Shown: positions 9,335-18,702 of the stretch, piece by piece
Layout: each line of letters starts with the position of its first letter
How positions within the stretch are numbered: position 1 is the first letter of the stretch
NCBI GenBank assembly: GCA_942491485.1
Contig: CALOAX010000012.1
Coordinates: 1-64,000, forward strand
Length of the DNA: 64,000 nucleotides
Source of the DNA: Desulfoluna sp942491485
GTDB taxonomy: Bacteria; Desulfobacterota; Desulfobacteria; Desulfobacterales; Desulfolunaceae
Direction: 5' to 3'
Translations under genes and position numbers: made by a program
Notes under the pieces: generated by a model
Told to the model about the DNA's origin: nothing
Seen by the model: only the letters and a program-made list of their open reading frames with translations
Databases searched by the model: none

Positions 9335-10126
9335 TCAGGGTGAAAGAAGGCTTTGGGAGAGATGCGAAAGGGCTTCCAGGTAGTCTCGGTGCCCCACGTA
9401 GAAGACGTCGTTGTGCCCGGCGTTTTTCACCTCAAGGAAGCGTTTTTCTGGTGACGGAGAGGCTTCAAAGAGGTCTTCTCCTTCATGGAAGGGAATGATG
9501 GTGTCCTCGTCGGCGTGAATGACCAGCAACGGGCTCTTGTAGGTGCTGATCTTGGCAAGGTTGGCAGGGCCTTCGGACTCATTGGGCAGCTCCACCCATT
9601 GGGGCAGGCCGATGGTGTGAAGCAGCGGTATGAGTCGTGCAAAACCGCTTTCAAGGACAAGGGCATGGACCCGTTCCGGGAAAGATGCCGCCAGCTCAAG
9701 GGCCGGTGCGCTTCCGAGGGAGCGTCCCATGACCACCATGGGGCCGTTGTAGTCCCTGTTTTTCAACCACTCTTCCATGAAGGTAAATGCTGTTTTGGCA
9801 TCGGTCAGCATGTGGGACACCGTGGGCTCTCCCCTTGAGAGGCCGTAGCCGCGGTATTCAGCGATGACGAAGTTGAAGCCGCACCTGATGAGGTGAGGCG
9901 CAAGTTCATCATAGTCGGAGGCCACCTCGCCATTGCCGTGAAAGAAGAGGAGGGTGGGCAGCTCTTTCCCTGCAAGGTGGCACCGGATGGCGAGACGTTC
10001 GCCATCATGGCCTGGAATAAAGAGGTCAAAGCAGCTGTCGGTCTCTTCGGGTACGGGAAGGCCCGGCCGGGGGTGGAAAAGAAGGCTGAGGACGTCGTGA
10101 CGGTCAAAGGGGCAGGCATCCGGCAT
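9335..10126 (-). CDS. Alpha/beta hydrolase (BEM46/YfhR-like)
   Basis: 263 residues forming a single alpha/beta hydrolase domain. LLFFHGNGEVASDY is the oxyanion strand-loop, GRSLGS carries the nucleophile Ser136, HADEDTIIP supplies Asp208 and AGHNDVF supplies His238, so the triad is complete. There is no clear signal peptide or membrane helix, so it is probably cytoplasmic. EYRGYGLSRGEPT is typical of the BEM46/YfhR group, whose substrates are mostly unknown. It lies 54 bp downstream of the ADP-forming synthetase gene on the same strand and could be co-transcribed with it, though a link in function is not shown. Confidence 0.8.
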   Translation of the reverse strand: MPDACPFDRHDVLSLLFHPRPGLPVPEETDSCFDLFIPGHDGERLAIRCHLAGKELPTLLFFHGNGEVASDYDELAPHLIRCGFNFVIAEYRGYGLSRGEPTVSHMLTDAKTAFTFMEEWLKNRDYNGPMVVMGRSLGSAPALELAASFPERVHALVLESGFARLIPLLHTIGLPQWVELPNESEGPANLAKISTYKSPLLVIHADEDTIIPFHEGEDLFEASPSPEKRFLEVKNAGHNDVFYVGHRDYLEALSHLSQSLLSP

Positions 10127-10180
10127 AACTAATCTCCTGAGTGCGGCGGCCGGTCTCTGTCCGATCGCCGGGATGGTGGG

Positions 10181-12346
10181 TTAATCCAAGGGGGGCTCTT
10201 CCGCCCCTGTTCTTTTTAAGATCATGCGGGCATCGGCGATGTCAATGCCGTGGTCATGGACCATGACGGGGTTCAGGTCCATCTCTTCAATCTCCGGGTA
10301 GGACTCAATCACTTCAGAAACCGTAAGGAGGAGGTCGCTGAGGGCTTGTTTGTCAAGGGCTGGGGAACCGCGGAACCCGTTTAATATGGGAGCGGACTTG
10401 ATTTCATCGATCATGCGGGTGGCAGCGGTTCGGGAGAGGGGAAGCACCCGAAAGGAGACATCGCGCACCACCTCCACGAGGATGCCTCCAATTCCAAAAA
10501 CCACCACCGGGCCGAACTGGCGATCGATTTTGGTGCCGATGATCACTTCCACTCCTTTTTTCGTCATGCTGGCCACCAGGCAGCCTTTGATGACGGCACC
10601 GGGTTTGTATTCCCGGGCGTTGTCGATGATGCGGTGAAACGCGTCCCGGATCTGATCCTCATTTTCCAGGTTGAGGCGAACCCCTCCTGCGTCAGTTTTG
10701 TGGAGGATGTCCGGCGACACGATTTTGAGCACCACCGAGCCACCTATGTCACGGGCCATGCGTACCGCATCATCGGCGGTTTTGGCCAGCTGCTCATGGG
10801 TGACCGGGGCCCCGTGGCGGCGTAATATCTCCTTAGCCTCGTGCTCAAAGAGGTAGCGTCGTCCCTCGTTTCGGGCCTTTTGTATGATTCCGACGGCACG
10901 TTTCTTGGCTTTGGCCCCCCAGTTGAACTGAAAACTGGTTTTGTGTTTGTAGGTGGAGAGATACTGCCCATAGCGGGAAAGCTCCCCGACGCACTTGGTG
11001 GCAATGTCTAAGGATTCATAGACGGGTATGCCGTAGTAGCGCAGCAGCTCCAGGGAGTGGGGTTTCACGGAGTTGTAGAGACTCTGGAGGATGATGGGTT
11101 TTCCCGACTTGCGTACGAGTTTTCCCATCTGGTGGGATGCGTCTTCTTCAAGAAACCGGAGTTTTTCCGCAAACCGGATGGCGTAGCCGCCGAAAAGGCC
11201 AACGATGAGAAGGCCGCCGACGTTTGGGTCGTTCAGGAGGATCCGGGCGCATTGGGCAAAGATTTCAGGGTTGGAGTCGGTTCCCCCGGCCACATCAACA
11301 GGGTTGGAGACCGCAGCATTGTGTGGAAGGATCGCTTTCAGCTTTGTCTGTGTCCGGCCGGCAAGCGTGGGGATCTCCACGCCCAGATCGGTGAGAAGGT
11401 CTGATGCGATGGTGGCATGGCCACCCCCGTCGGCGAGGATGGCCACCTTTCGGTTGCGGATGGCAGGGAGGCTGGAGAGCGTTTCTGCAACGGGAAAGAG
11501 TTGGTCTGGGTGCTCGATATTGATAATGCCTGCCCGTTCAAAGGAGCTTCGGGCCACCTCCGAGATTCCAGCCAGGGCTCCGGTATGGGACCCTGCCGAC
11601 TTCTGTCCCGTGGTGGAACGACCGCTTTTTAAGAGAATGATGGGTTTTTCCCGGGATGTTTTGTAGACCTGTTGAAGAAAGGTCCGTCCAGCCCTTAACC
11701 CTTCCACATACATGAGAATGGCCTTCGTCTTCTCGTCGTTTCTGAAGAACTCCAGGTATTCGTCGAAGTGAATGTCGGACTCATTTCCCACGCCGACATA
11801 ATAGGAAAACCCCTTGTGGCTGCGGAGCTTGGCTTCGGTGATGAGGTGAAGGGCAATGTTGCCGCTTTGGGTGAGGAGGGCAATGTCCCCTTTGGGCACA
11901 TCGGAAAGCCCCACAAGGTTCAGCCCGGTCCACATATTGATGATGCCGGAGGTGTTGGGACCCACCAGCCTGACACCATGGGTCTTTGCCGTGTCCATGA
12001 TCTCCTGCTCCAGGCGCTTGCCCTGGTTGCCCATCTCACCAAATCCACCGGCGATGATCACGGCACCTGCAATACCTTTGCGGCCGCATGCGGCAAGGAG
12101 GGCCGGTACGGTGTGGGCAGGGGTGGTGATCAGGGCCAGGTCCACGGGCTCTTTGATCTCCTCCACATCTGCGTAACACCTGAGCCCCAGAACCCGCCGC
12201 TCATGAGGATTCACAGGATAGATCCCCCCTTCAAACCCACTTTTTTTGAGGGTGGCGATGGCCTGGTACCCTCTTTTTGTTTCATCCCGCGAGGCACCGA
12301 TGACGGCCACGGAGTCTGCATTGAGTATCCGATCCAGGTCTCCCAT
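10181..12346 (-). CDS. ADP-forming acyl-CoA (acetate-CoA) ligase, fused alpha-beta
   Basis: 721 residues. The order is a CoA-binding Rossmann domain (SVAVIGASRDETKRGY), succinyl-CoA ligase-like domains with QSGN and the phosphohistidine loop SAGSHTGALAG (His254), then an ATP-grasp domain containing VLKIVSPDILHKTDAGGVRLNL (second swinging-loop His). This is the full set for the NDP-forming acyl-CoA synthetase family, which interconverts acyl-CoA + ADP + Pi with acid + CoA + ATP. It starts two bases after the crotonase gene stop, so the two form an operon. This suggests energy conservation from, or activation of, a carboxylic acid handled by the crotonase; the acid is unknown. A promoter for the pair is seen at 13250-13279. 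Confidence 0.9.
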   Translation of the reverse strand: MGDLDRILNADSVAVIGASRDETKRGYQAIATLKKSGFEGGIYPVNPHERRVLGLRCYADVEEIKEPVDLALITTPAHTVPALLAACGRKGIAGAVIIAGGFGEMGNQGKRLEQEIMDTAKTHGVRLVGPNTSGIINMWTGLNLVGLSDVPKGDIALLTQSGNIALHLITEAKLRSHKGFSYYVGVGNESDIHFDEYLEFFRNDEKTKAILMYVEGLRAGRTFLQQVYKTSREKPIILLKSGRSTTGQKSAGSHTGALAGISEVARSSFERAGIINIEHPDQLFPVAETLSSLPAIRNRKVAILADGGGHATIASDLLTDLGVEIPTLAGRTQTKLKAILPHNAAVSNPVDVAGGTDSNPEIFAQCARILLNDPNVGGLLIVGLFGGYAIRFAEKLRFLEEDASHQMGKLVRKSGKPIILQSLYNSVKPHSLELLRYYGIPVYESLDIATKCVGELSRYGQYLSTYKHKTSFQFNWGAKAKKRAVGIIQKARNEGRRYLFEHEAKEILRRHGAPVTHEQLAKTADDAVRMARDIGGSVVLKIVSPDILHKTDAGGVRLNLENEDQIRDAFHRIIDNAREYKPGAVIKGCLVASMTKKGVEVIIGTKIDRQFGPVVVFGIGGILVEVVRDVSFRVLPLSRTAATRMIDEIKSAPILNGFRGSPALDKQALSDLLLTVSEVIESYPEIEEMDLNPVMVHDHGIDIADARMILKRTGAEEPPLD

Positions 12347-12348
12347 CC

Positions 12349-13158
12349 CTACACCCCCTTGAATATCGGTTGTCGCTTCTCTTTAAACGCATCGATGCCC
12401 TCTTGCCAGTCCCGTGTTTTCATGCAGGAGAGGATGGCTTCGGTCTCTCGATGATATGTTTCGATAAGGGAGTGCTCCGGGGCGCTCTCCATGAGGGTTT
12501 TGGCAAGAGCCATGGAGTGGGGCGCTTTGTCGGCAAGTCGAGTGGCAATCGAATGCGCTTCGCCCATGAGACGTGCCACAGGAACGCTCAAAAGAGCCAG
12601 GCCGACTTCGACAGAAGCCGCTCCGTCCAGGACCCGGCCTGTGTAGATCAGCTCCCGGGCCCGGGTCAGGCCCACGGCGCGCTCCAGGTGCCGGGTGACC
12701 CCACCGCCCACCATGGTGCCAAGGCCCGTTTCGGGAAACGCAATGGTGGCGGTGTCGGCCATCAGCACAAAATCACAGTTAAGGGCCAATTCGGCACCGG
12801 CACCACGGGCAGGGCCGTTCACGGCGGCAATGACAGGCAGGGGGCTGGTACGAAGTTTCATGCAGGTGTTGTGAGCCAGTTTTATGTAAGCCTGTTTTGC
12901 CTCGGGGGAGCGTTCTCCCTTTGCGTGTTCTTTGAGGTCGGCCCCTGCGCAGAAGGCCTCTTTTTGTTTGCCATCTCGAACAAGGGGACTGCCGGTGAGT
13001 ATCAGCACCCGTATGTCGCTGTCGGAGGCGGCTGAATCCAGTATGGAAGAGAGCTCTTCGTACAGTGGTTCGGTGACGGCATTCATTCGATGGGGCCGGT
13101 TGAGTCGGATAATGCCGGTTTTGCGCTGTCGTTCGAAAATAACCGTGGGTGGGTTCAT
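12349..13158 (-). CDS. Enoyl-CoA hydratase/isomerase (crotonase) family protein
   Basis: 269 residues. Crotonase-fold oxyanion motifs are FCAGADLKEH (about 69-78) and GPARGAGAELALNCDF (about 115-130). Both catalytic acids of true hydratases are present: Glu143 in FPETGLG and Glu169 in RARELIYTG. Hydration of a 2-enoyl-CoA is therefore likely, though isomerase or lyase activity cannot be excluded. It is the first gene of a two-gene operon with the ADP-forming acyl-CoA synthetase, which starts two bases after this stop codon. Confidence 0.85.
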   Translation of the reverse strand: MNPPTVIFERQRKTGIIRLNRPHRMNAVTEPLYEELSSILDSAASDSDIRVLILTGSPLVRDGKQKEAFCAGADLKEHAKGERSPEAKQAYIKLAHNTCMKLRTSPLPVIAAVNGPARGAGAELALNCDFVLMADTATIAFPETGLGTMVGGGVTRHLERAVGLTRARELIYTGRVLDGAASVEVGLALLSVPVARLMGEAHSIATRLADKAPHSMALAKTLMESAPEHSLIETYHRETEAILSCMKTRDWQEGIDAFKEKRQPIFKGV

Positions 13159-13498
13159 CGAAGGCTCCAGGCCGGTTTTTTACGGTGTTGGATGGAAGGC
13201 ACCATCATGGGGGGCGAACACTGTTTGCAGGTTTGCGTTTTAAATTAGAATTTTAGCAAACGATCAATGAACGCGTCAAACAGATCATTTGCAATTTTGA
13301 TGTAAACATGCAAATCTTCCCATCAAACTCAGTGCTTTTAGATGAGTGAAGCTATATTTTGAAGCTATTATTTTAAGGTCTTCTCCGCGGTAACGTAATG
13401 GGGTTTTGTCTGGTGCGGTGGGCTCGGGCTCTTGTTTTGGTCCGGGTGGCTTGGGGCGAATTCTCGGAGCGACCATTCCTTTTGATACGGATGGTGTT
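13159..13498. other. Divergent intergenic region
   Basis: This 340-bp gap separates the minus-strand crotonase operon from the plus-strand lipoprotein gene. It holds the crotonase promoter at 13250-13279. No gene or repeat element is seen. Confidence 0.6.
13250..13279 (-). promoter_or_regulatory. Sigma70-type promoter for the crotonase operon
   Basis: On the minus strand TTGACG (13279-13274) and TAAAAT (13255-13250) are separated by 18 bp, about 90 bp upstream of the crotonase ATG. Both boxes match consensus at five of six positions. Confidence 0.5.
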
Positions 13499-13909
13499 AT
13501 GACGTTGAAAAAAATGGGGCTGGTCATGCTGCTTTTTGTCTGCACGGCATGTTCAACCCAAGAGTACAGTTACCCCGTGCACTTTGAAACCCTTTTGAAT
13601 GATCGGTCAATCCTCACCTTTGATGTTAAAATTATCATGGACGACGAAGAGGGCCTCGAAGAGTTAAAAAAGAAGGTCGATAAGGTGGAGTACGGCATGC
13701 GCATTATCCTGACCCAGAGGCATCCGGATCAGGTCAAGACTCCCAAGCGGATCAAGAGTGTGATGCGCAAGCTCTGTGAGTCGCAGATGACACACCGGGT
13801 GGAGAGTTTTGATGTGACGAACATGAAACTCAAGCGGTACGTTGGTTATTCCAAATACGAGGAAGATAAAAAAGAGGGCGTCAGCCGGAAGGGGTTGACC
13901 GGTCAGTAG
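13499..13909 (+). CDS. Small lipoprotein with FliL-like C-terminal region
   Basis: 136 residues starting MTLKKMGLVMLLFVCTAC, a short positively charged N-terminus and hydrophobic stretch ending at a lipobox-like Cys, so probably lipidated. The mature part (ILTFDVKIIMDDEEGLEEL to FDVTNMKLKRYVGY) has the strand-helix-strand pattern and spacing of FliL, the inner-membrane flagellar stator-associated protein, but identity is too low to be sure. No flagellar genes are adjacent. A strong terminator follows at 13950. The ATG has no good ribosome binding site (GGATGG only). Function unknown. Confidence 0.55.
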   Translation: MTLKKMGLVMLLFVCTACSTQEYSYPVHFETLLNDRSILTFDVKIIMDDEEGLEELKKKVDKVEYGMRIILTQRHPDQVKTPKRIKSVMRKLCESQMTHRVESFDVTNMKLKRYVGYSKYEEDKKEGVSRKGLTGQ

Positions 13910-13949
13910 CCAGCAGCTCTCCTGAACTGGATCGCCGCATAGTGATATC

Positions 13950-13984
13950 AAAAGGGCATGCTTCCGAGCATGCCCTTTTTTATT
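13950..13984 (+). terminator. Rho-independent terminator after the lipoprotein gene
   Basis: Stem AAAAGGGCATGCT / AGCATGCCCTTTT with a TCCG loop, followed by a T-run. It is close to perfect. Confidence 0.85.
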
Positions 13985-14276
13985 TGTGTGGCTTGATTGT
14001 TCGGCTGATCGTTTGCTGTCCTGTTCATGGATGGGGTCACGAGATTCAGCCGTGGCTCCGGGAACAGAAAATCCATTTATTGCGTGGGCGTTTAAGGACC
14101 CTAAAATGGGTGTTGTTGTCTTGGGGCATTTCCTGTAGGCTCACAGGCACAAACACTGCAATGCCGGAGGCCTTACAGGGAACCGGTGTCCGGTGCACAC
14201 CCTGAGGTGTGCGTCTTGATGATCATCAGAGGCCATCGAGCGTTTTTTTGTCTTCAATCCGTAACATGTCCGCACA
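13985..14276. other. Intergenic region upstream of mfd
   Basis: About 290 bp with no convincing gene, promoter pair or repeat element. Confidence 0.5.
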
Positions 14277-14282
14277 GTGAAT

Positions 14283-17200
14283 ATGGCTCAAAATCAAGTG
14301 GAAAACATCCTGCGACCGTTTCTGGCGCAGTCTCCCGACAAGGGCTTCTCATCCGTTATCACCGGTTTGGCCGGCGCGGAAAAAGCCCTGGTCACCGCCG
14401 AGATCTCCCGTCTCTACTCCGGGCCCCTTGTGGTCGTGCTTCCCACCATGAAAGAGGTGGACACGTTTTTAGGGGATCTTTCCCTTTTTACAGGGGTTCC
14501 CCCCGAAGAGACGGCAGCCCTTTTTCCTCCCTATAATATCCTGCCCTATAAATCGGTCTCGTATCACGCTGAAACGTCCGCAAAAAGGATTCGTACCCTT
14601 TACGCCATGCTTGAGGGGCGGATGCCGAAGATTGTGGTCACCACCGTGGATACGCTGATGCAGCGCCTCATCCCCAGGGAGGAGATGAACGATTATGCCG
14701 ATCTGTTGATGGTCAACGAGGAGGTGGATCGCCAGGAGCTCATCGCCAACCTCGTGGCCGGTGGGTATGTGCGAACGTCCATTGTTGAAGACCCGGGTGA
14801 TTTCTCGGTGCGGGGCGGGATCATCGATTTTTTCTCGCCTTACCACGACGATCCGGTGCGTGTGGAATTTTTCGGGGACGTGGTGGACTCCATCCGTCTT
14901 TTTTCAGCATCCAACCAGCGCAGAAAGGGTTCGATCTCCGAGGCGGTCGTTTTACCGGCCCGGGAAACGATCCTGAGACGGGAAGCCCTCGAAGGGGTCG
15001 TGGGGCGCATCCGAAGGGCGGCTGCCGATGCCGGCGTGCCCCTTGAGGAGGTCAAGGACCTGGTTGGCAAGGTGAAGGCGGAAGAGGGCGATTCCTGTGT
15101 GGAGAGCCTTCTCTCCCTTGTGTATCCAAAACTGGACACCTTTACCGACTATCTCCCTTCAAATGCCCTTGTGGTGATTCCCGAACCCGAAGGGGTGAGC
15201 AGGAGTCGTGATATTTTCCTTCAGCGGGTAAGCGGCAACTATGAGCTGGCCCGGAAAGGAAACCGCATCACCGTTGAGCCGGATCAGCTGTTTCTGGCAG
15301 GAGACGAGCTGACAGAGCAACTCTCCACGTGCCGTGTTCTCGAGTACGCCATGGTCTCCGTTACCGGTTCGGCAGAGAACAAGCGAATGCTGAACCTTAC
15401 GGTTTCCGATCACAGCGCCCTTACCGCAGAACTCAAAACGCGTCCCACCAAGGAAGATGCCCCCCTTAAGCCCCTGGTGGATCGCCTTGCCTCCCTTCGT
15501 AAGGAGGGGCACCTCACCTGGATTCTCTGCAGCAGGGAACCCCAGGTGGACCGACTTCTGGAACTCTTGAAACCCTATGGCATTGAACCGCCGGTGGGTG
15601 CCTTCAACCGCGAGGCCACTGCCCGTGGCGGGTCGCTTCGCATTGGTGTGGGGAGTTTGTCCTCCGGCTTCTTCTGGCCGGACGCAGCCCTTGCCGTGAT
15701 CACGGAAGATGAAATCTTCGGTGCCAAACGGCGCGTGGTACGCAGCACCAACAGGCGGGCCCGGGATGAGCTGCTCTCCCTTGGCGAATTGAAAGAGGGA
15801 GACCTGGTGGTTCACGACGAGCATGGCATTGGTCGCTACGTGGGGCTCGAAAAGATTGTGGTGGGGCGAATCACCAGCGATTACCTTGCCATCGTCTACA
15901 AGGACGAGGACCGGCTTTACCTGCCGGTGGACCGCATGGGGTTGATCCAGAAGTATGTGGGCATCGAAGGACACAGCCCCATTCTGGATCGCATGGGCGG
16001 CAAGTCCTGGGAGAAGGTGAAGGCCAAGGCCAAGAAGGATGTGGAGAAGATGGCCGGAGAGCTTCTCAAGCTCTATGCCGAGCGGAAGGTGAAAAAAGGG
16101 TTCCGGTTTTCCGCTGCCGACGCCTACTTCAACGAATTTCAGGCCTCATTTCCATACGAAGAGACCCGGGATCAGCTCGGCGCCATTGAAGACGTCCTGG
16201 ATGATATGGAAAAAGAGACCTCCATGGACCGCCTGGTGTGTGGGGATGTGGGGTACGGCAAGACCGAAGTGGCCATGCGTGCGGCGTTTAAGTCCGTGGC
16301 CGACGGCAAGCAGGTGGCGGTGCTGGTGCCCACCACGGTGCTTGCAGAGCAGCACCTGAAAACATTTAGGGAGCGGTTTGACCGGTATCCGGTCATTGTG
16401 GAGAGTCTCAGCCGGTTCCGCAAGGCCTCGGAGCAGCGTCGCATTGTGGCGGCACTTGGCGAGGGCAAGGTGGACATTGTCATCGGCACCCATCGCCTCT
16501 TTTCCGGGGATATCGACTTCAAAGATCTCGGCCTCCTTATTATTGATGAAGAGCAGCGGTTCGGGGTGCGTCACAAGGAGAAGCTGAAAGCGCTCAAGAG
16601 TACCGTGGATGTTCTGGCCCTTTCTGCCACACCCATTCCGAGAACGCTCCACATGTCCCTTGCAGGCATGCGGGACATCAGCGTGATCTCAACGCCGCCG
16701 GAAGAGCGGCAGGCCATTATCAGCTATATCGCCGAATACGACGATGCCATCGTGGGCGAGGCGATCTCCAAAGAGCTGGATCGCGAAGGGCAGGTCTTTT
16801 TTGTCCACAACAACGTGGCTTCCATTGAGCGCATTGCCGACCGTATTCGGGATCTGGTGCCAACCGCCCGCGTGGGGGTGGCCCATGGGCAGCAGACGGA
16901 GCGTGAACTTGAAAAGGTGATGTTCGCCTTTGTGGAGAAGCAGATTGACGTGCTGGTGACCACCACAATCATTGAATCGGGCCTGGATATTCCGTCGGCC
17001 AACACCATGATCGTGAATCGCGCGGACCGCTTCGGCCTCTCCCAGCTTTACCAGCTCAGGGGGCGCATCGGTCGGGGTGACGAACAGGCCTTTGCCTATC
17101 TCTTTGTGCCGGAGGAGGCACGGCTCAGCAGGGACGCGGCACGGCGCATGAAGGTGCTCATGGAGCATACCGATCTGGGCTCCGGTTTCCAGATTGCCAT

Positions 17201-17801
17201 GAGTGATCTTCAGATCCGAGGTGGCGGTGCGGCACTGGGGGCGTCTCAGTCGGGACACATTGCAGCCGTGGGATACGATATGTTTCTGACCCTCATGGAT
17301 GAGACCATCTCCGAATTAAAGGGGCAGCCCAAGGTCCATGCACTCGAACCGGAGATCAATGTCAACTTTTCCACCTACTTCCCTGAAGATTTTATCCCGG
17401 ATATCGAGCAGCGCCTGGTGCTTTATCGGCGGCTTGCCCGCATGCGTGAGGTGAAAGAGATTGCCGATTTTAAAGGCGAACTTGTCGATCGGTACGGGAA
17501 ACTGCCCGAAGAGGCCATGAACGTTCTTCTTAAAATCATGCTGAGGATACAGGCGGTAAGGGCCGGTGTGAAGAAGCTGGAACTTTCGGGCACCCAGCTC
17601 TCCCTCTCCTTTTCCGATCTGCACCAGAAGGTTCCCCACGCCATTGTTGAGGTGACCGCCAGAGGTGAGGGGCGCTACGAATTGACTCCAGACCTTTTGT
17701 TTCGGGCAAGCCTGACCAAGGGGACCAACAACAGCCTGCTCAACCAGGTGAAGAACATTCTCAAGGAGATCGGAGCCTATGTTAATCCGTCGGATGCATA
17801 A
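14283..17801 (+). CDS. mfd: Transcription-repair coupling factor Mfd
   Basis: About 1172 residues, the usual Mfd length. It displaces stalled RNA polymerase and recruits UvrA. The N-terminal UvrB-like region (about 1-450) is followed by the RNA polymerase-interacting segment (LKEGDLVVHDEHGIGRYVGLEK), the RecG-type helicase with Walker A GDVGYGKTE and DEEQRFG box, the translocation region with TIIESGLDIPSANTMI and QLRGRIGRG, and a C-terminal TRCF domain. The first ATG (14283) is used; GTG 14277 is in frame, and neither has a good ribosome binding site. The 3' end overlaps the next gene by 23 bp, so it likely heads an operon with the two SurA-like genes and rodZ. uvrB and uvrC are also in this window, at 49.9-53.8 kb. 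Confidence 0.96.
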   Translation: MAQNQVENILRPFLAQSPDKGFSSVITGLAGAEKALVTAEISRLYSGPLVVVLPTMKEVDTFLGDLSLFTGVPPEETAALFPPYNILPYKSVSYHAETSAKRIRTLYAMLEGRMPKIVVTTVDTLMQRLIPREEMNDYADLLMVNEEVDRQELIANLVAGGYVRTSIVEDPGDFSVRGGIIDFFSPYHDDPVRVEFFGDVVDSIRLFSASNQRRKGSISEAVVLPARETILRREALEGVVGRIRRAAADAGVPLEEVKDLVGKVKAEEGDSCVESLLSLVYPKLDTFTDYLPSNALVVIPEPEGVSRSRDIFLQRVSGNYELARKGNRITVEPDQLFLAGDELTEQLSTCRVLEYAMVSVTGSAENKRMLNLTVSDHSALTAELKTRPTKEDAPLKPLVDRLASLRKEGHLTWILCSREPQVDRLLELLKPYGIEPPVGAFNREATARGGSLRIGVGSLSSGFFWPDAALAVITEDEIFGAKRRVVRSTNRRARDELLSLGELKEGDLVVHDEHGIGRYVGLEKIVVGRITSDYLAIVYKDEDRLYLPVDRMGLIQKYVGIEGHSPILDRMGGKSWEKVKAKAKKDVEKMAGELLKLYAERKVKKGFRFSAADAYFNEFQASFPYEETRDQLGAIEDVLDDMEKETSMDRLVCGDVGYGKTEVAMRAAFKSVADGKQVAVLVPTTVLAEQHLKTFRERFDRYPVIVESLSRFRKASEQRRIVAALGEGKVDIVIGTHRLFSGDIDFKDLGLLIIDEEQRFGVRHKEKLKALKSTVDVLALSATPIPRTLHMSLAGMRDISVISTPPEERQAIISYIAEYDDAIVGEAISKELDREGQVFFVHNNVASIERIADRIRDLVPTARVGVAHGQQTERELEKVMFAFVEKQIDVLVTTTIIESGLDIPSANTMIVNRADRFGLSQLYQLRGRIGRGDEQAFAYLFVPEEARLSRDAARRMKVLMEHTDLGSGFQIAMSDLQIRGGGAALGASQSGHIAAVGYDMFLTLMDETISELKGQPKVHALEPEINVNFSTYFPEDFIPDIEQRLVLYRRLARMREVKEIADFKGELVDRYGKLPEEAMNVLLKIMLRIQAVRAGVKKLELSGTQLSLSFSDLHQKVPHAIVEVTARGEGRYELTPDLLFRASLTKGTNNSLLNQVKNILKEIGAYVNPSDA

Positions 17802-18441
17802 AAAGCTCCTTGGGCTCCTCGTTCTTGCTTTGCTCCTTTTGGGTTGCGTTGACGGCGGGAAAGGGCCTGACTCCACATGGCTTCTTTCATGCGGGGATCG
17901 GGTGGTGACCGCTGGGGATTATCAAGATGCCCTGAAGCTGGCACTTCAGGGGTACCCTTACGAGAGCCTGTCACGCGGGGATGAGGTTGCTGCCATCAGG
18001 CTGGGGGTGTACCACCAGCTTCAGGAGGAGTTGCGTCTCCTTGCCGTTGCCGATGAGAAAGGGGTGACCCTGCAGGACTCTGAGCTGGAATTGGCAGTGC
18101 GGGAAGCCAGTGAGGGGTACCCGGAAGGTGCCTTTGAAAAGGAGTTGATGAACCGTGGAATCTCTTTGGAAACCTGGAGACGCCGTTTGGCAAAACATCT
18201 TCTGGTGAGAAAAGTCCTTACGTCAGAATTCGGCAAGGAACTCCACCTGACGTATGATGACTTTCAGGCGGCCCGGAAGGATGTTAAGGCCGATGTGAGT
18301 GAGCAGGGACTGATCCAGCAAGCGAAGCGAGTCAGGATGGAGGAAGAGTACCGCCATTGGCGTCGGAGTGTTGAAGGAAAATATTCAATTGAAGTTAACG
18401 GCGAATTGTGGGAAAAGATCCTTGAAGAAGGCAGGCCGTAA
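17779..18441 (+). CDS. SurA N-terminal-like lipoprotein without PPIase domain
   Basis: 220 residues. LLGLLVLALLLLGC is a lipoprotein signal ending at a good lipobox (LLLGC). The mature part is helical and resembles the N-terminal chaperone module of SurA (GDRVVTAGDYQDALKLAL, then VYHQLQEELRLLAVADEKGV), followed by helices and no parvulin domain. It probably acts as a membrane-anchored periplasmic chaperone for outer-membrane proteins, by inference from fold and from the SurA-like gene just downstream. The start overlaps the end of mfd by 23 bp; AAGGAG lies 10 bases upstream. ATG 17794 is an alternative start. Confidence 0.65.
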   Translation: MLIRRMHKKLLGLLVLALLLLGCVDGGKGPDSTWLLSCGDRVVTAGDYQDALKLALQGYPYESLSRGDEVAAIRLGVYHQLQEELRLLAVADEKGVTLQDSELELAVREASEGYPEGAFEKELMNRGISLETWRRRLAKHLLVRKVLTSEFGKELHLTYDDFQAARKDVKADVSEQGLIQQAKRVRMEEEYRHWRRSVEGKYSIEVNGELWEKILEEGRP

Positions 18442-18702
18442 CCTTCCACGGTGGGGCAGGGGACGCGGATAATAAGAAAGGCACAATCGACGCATCAGCC
18501 GTTTAAGGGACGTCGCGCATTTAACCGGGCGACGCAGGGTTTCGTACCAGAAAGCGATTCGGCAGCATGTCTTGATTTTGTATCGTGGTTTTTCCGGGTC
18601 CAAACCCTTATGAATATGGGGTCCAGCAGCCATGCTGTGAGCTTTAGCCATTATGTTGATGGCGCTTTATGCATGCGGTGTTTAATCAAAATCGGATGGA
18701 AT

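Noticed and set aside
9893..10132. Open frames antisense to large genes (for example at 9893 and 11768)
   Set aside because: They mirror codon patterns of the real genes on the other strand and have no ribosome binding sites.
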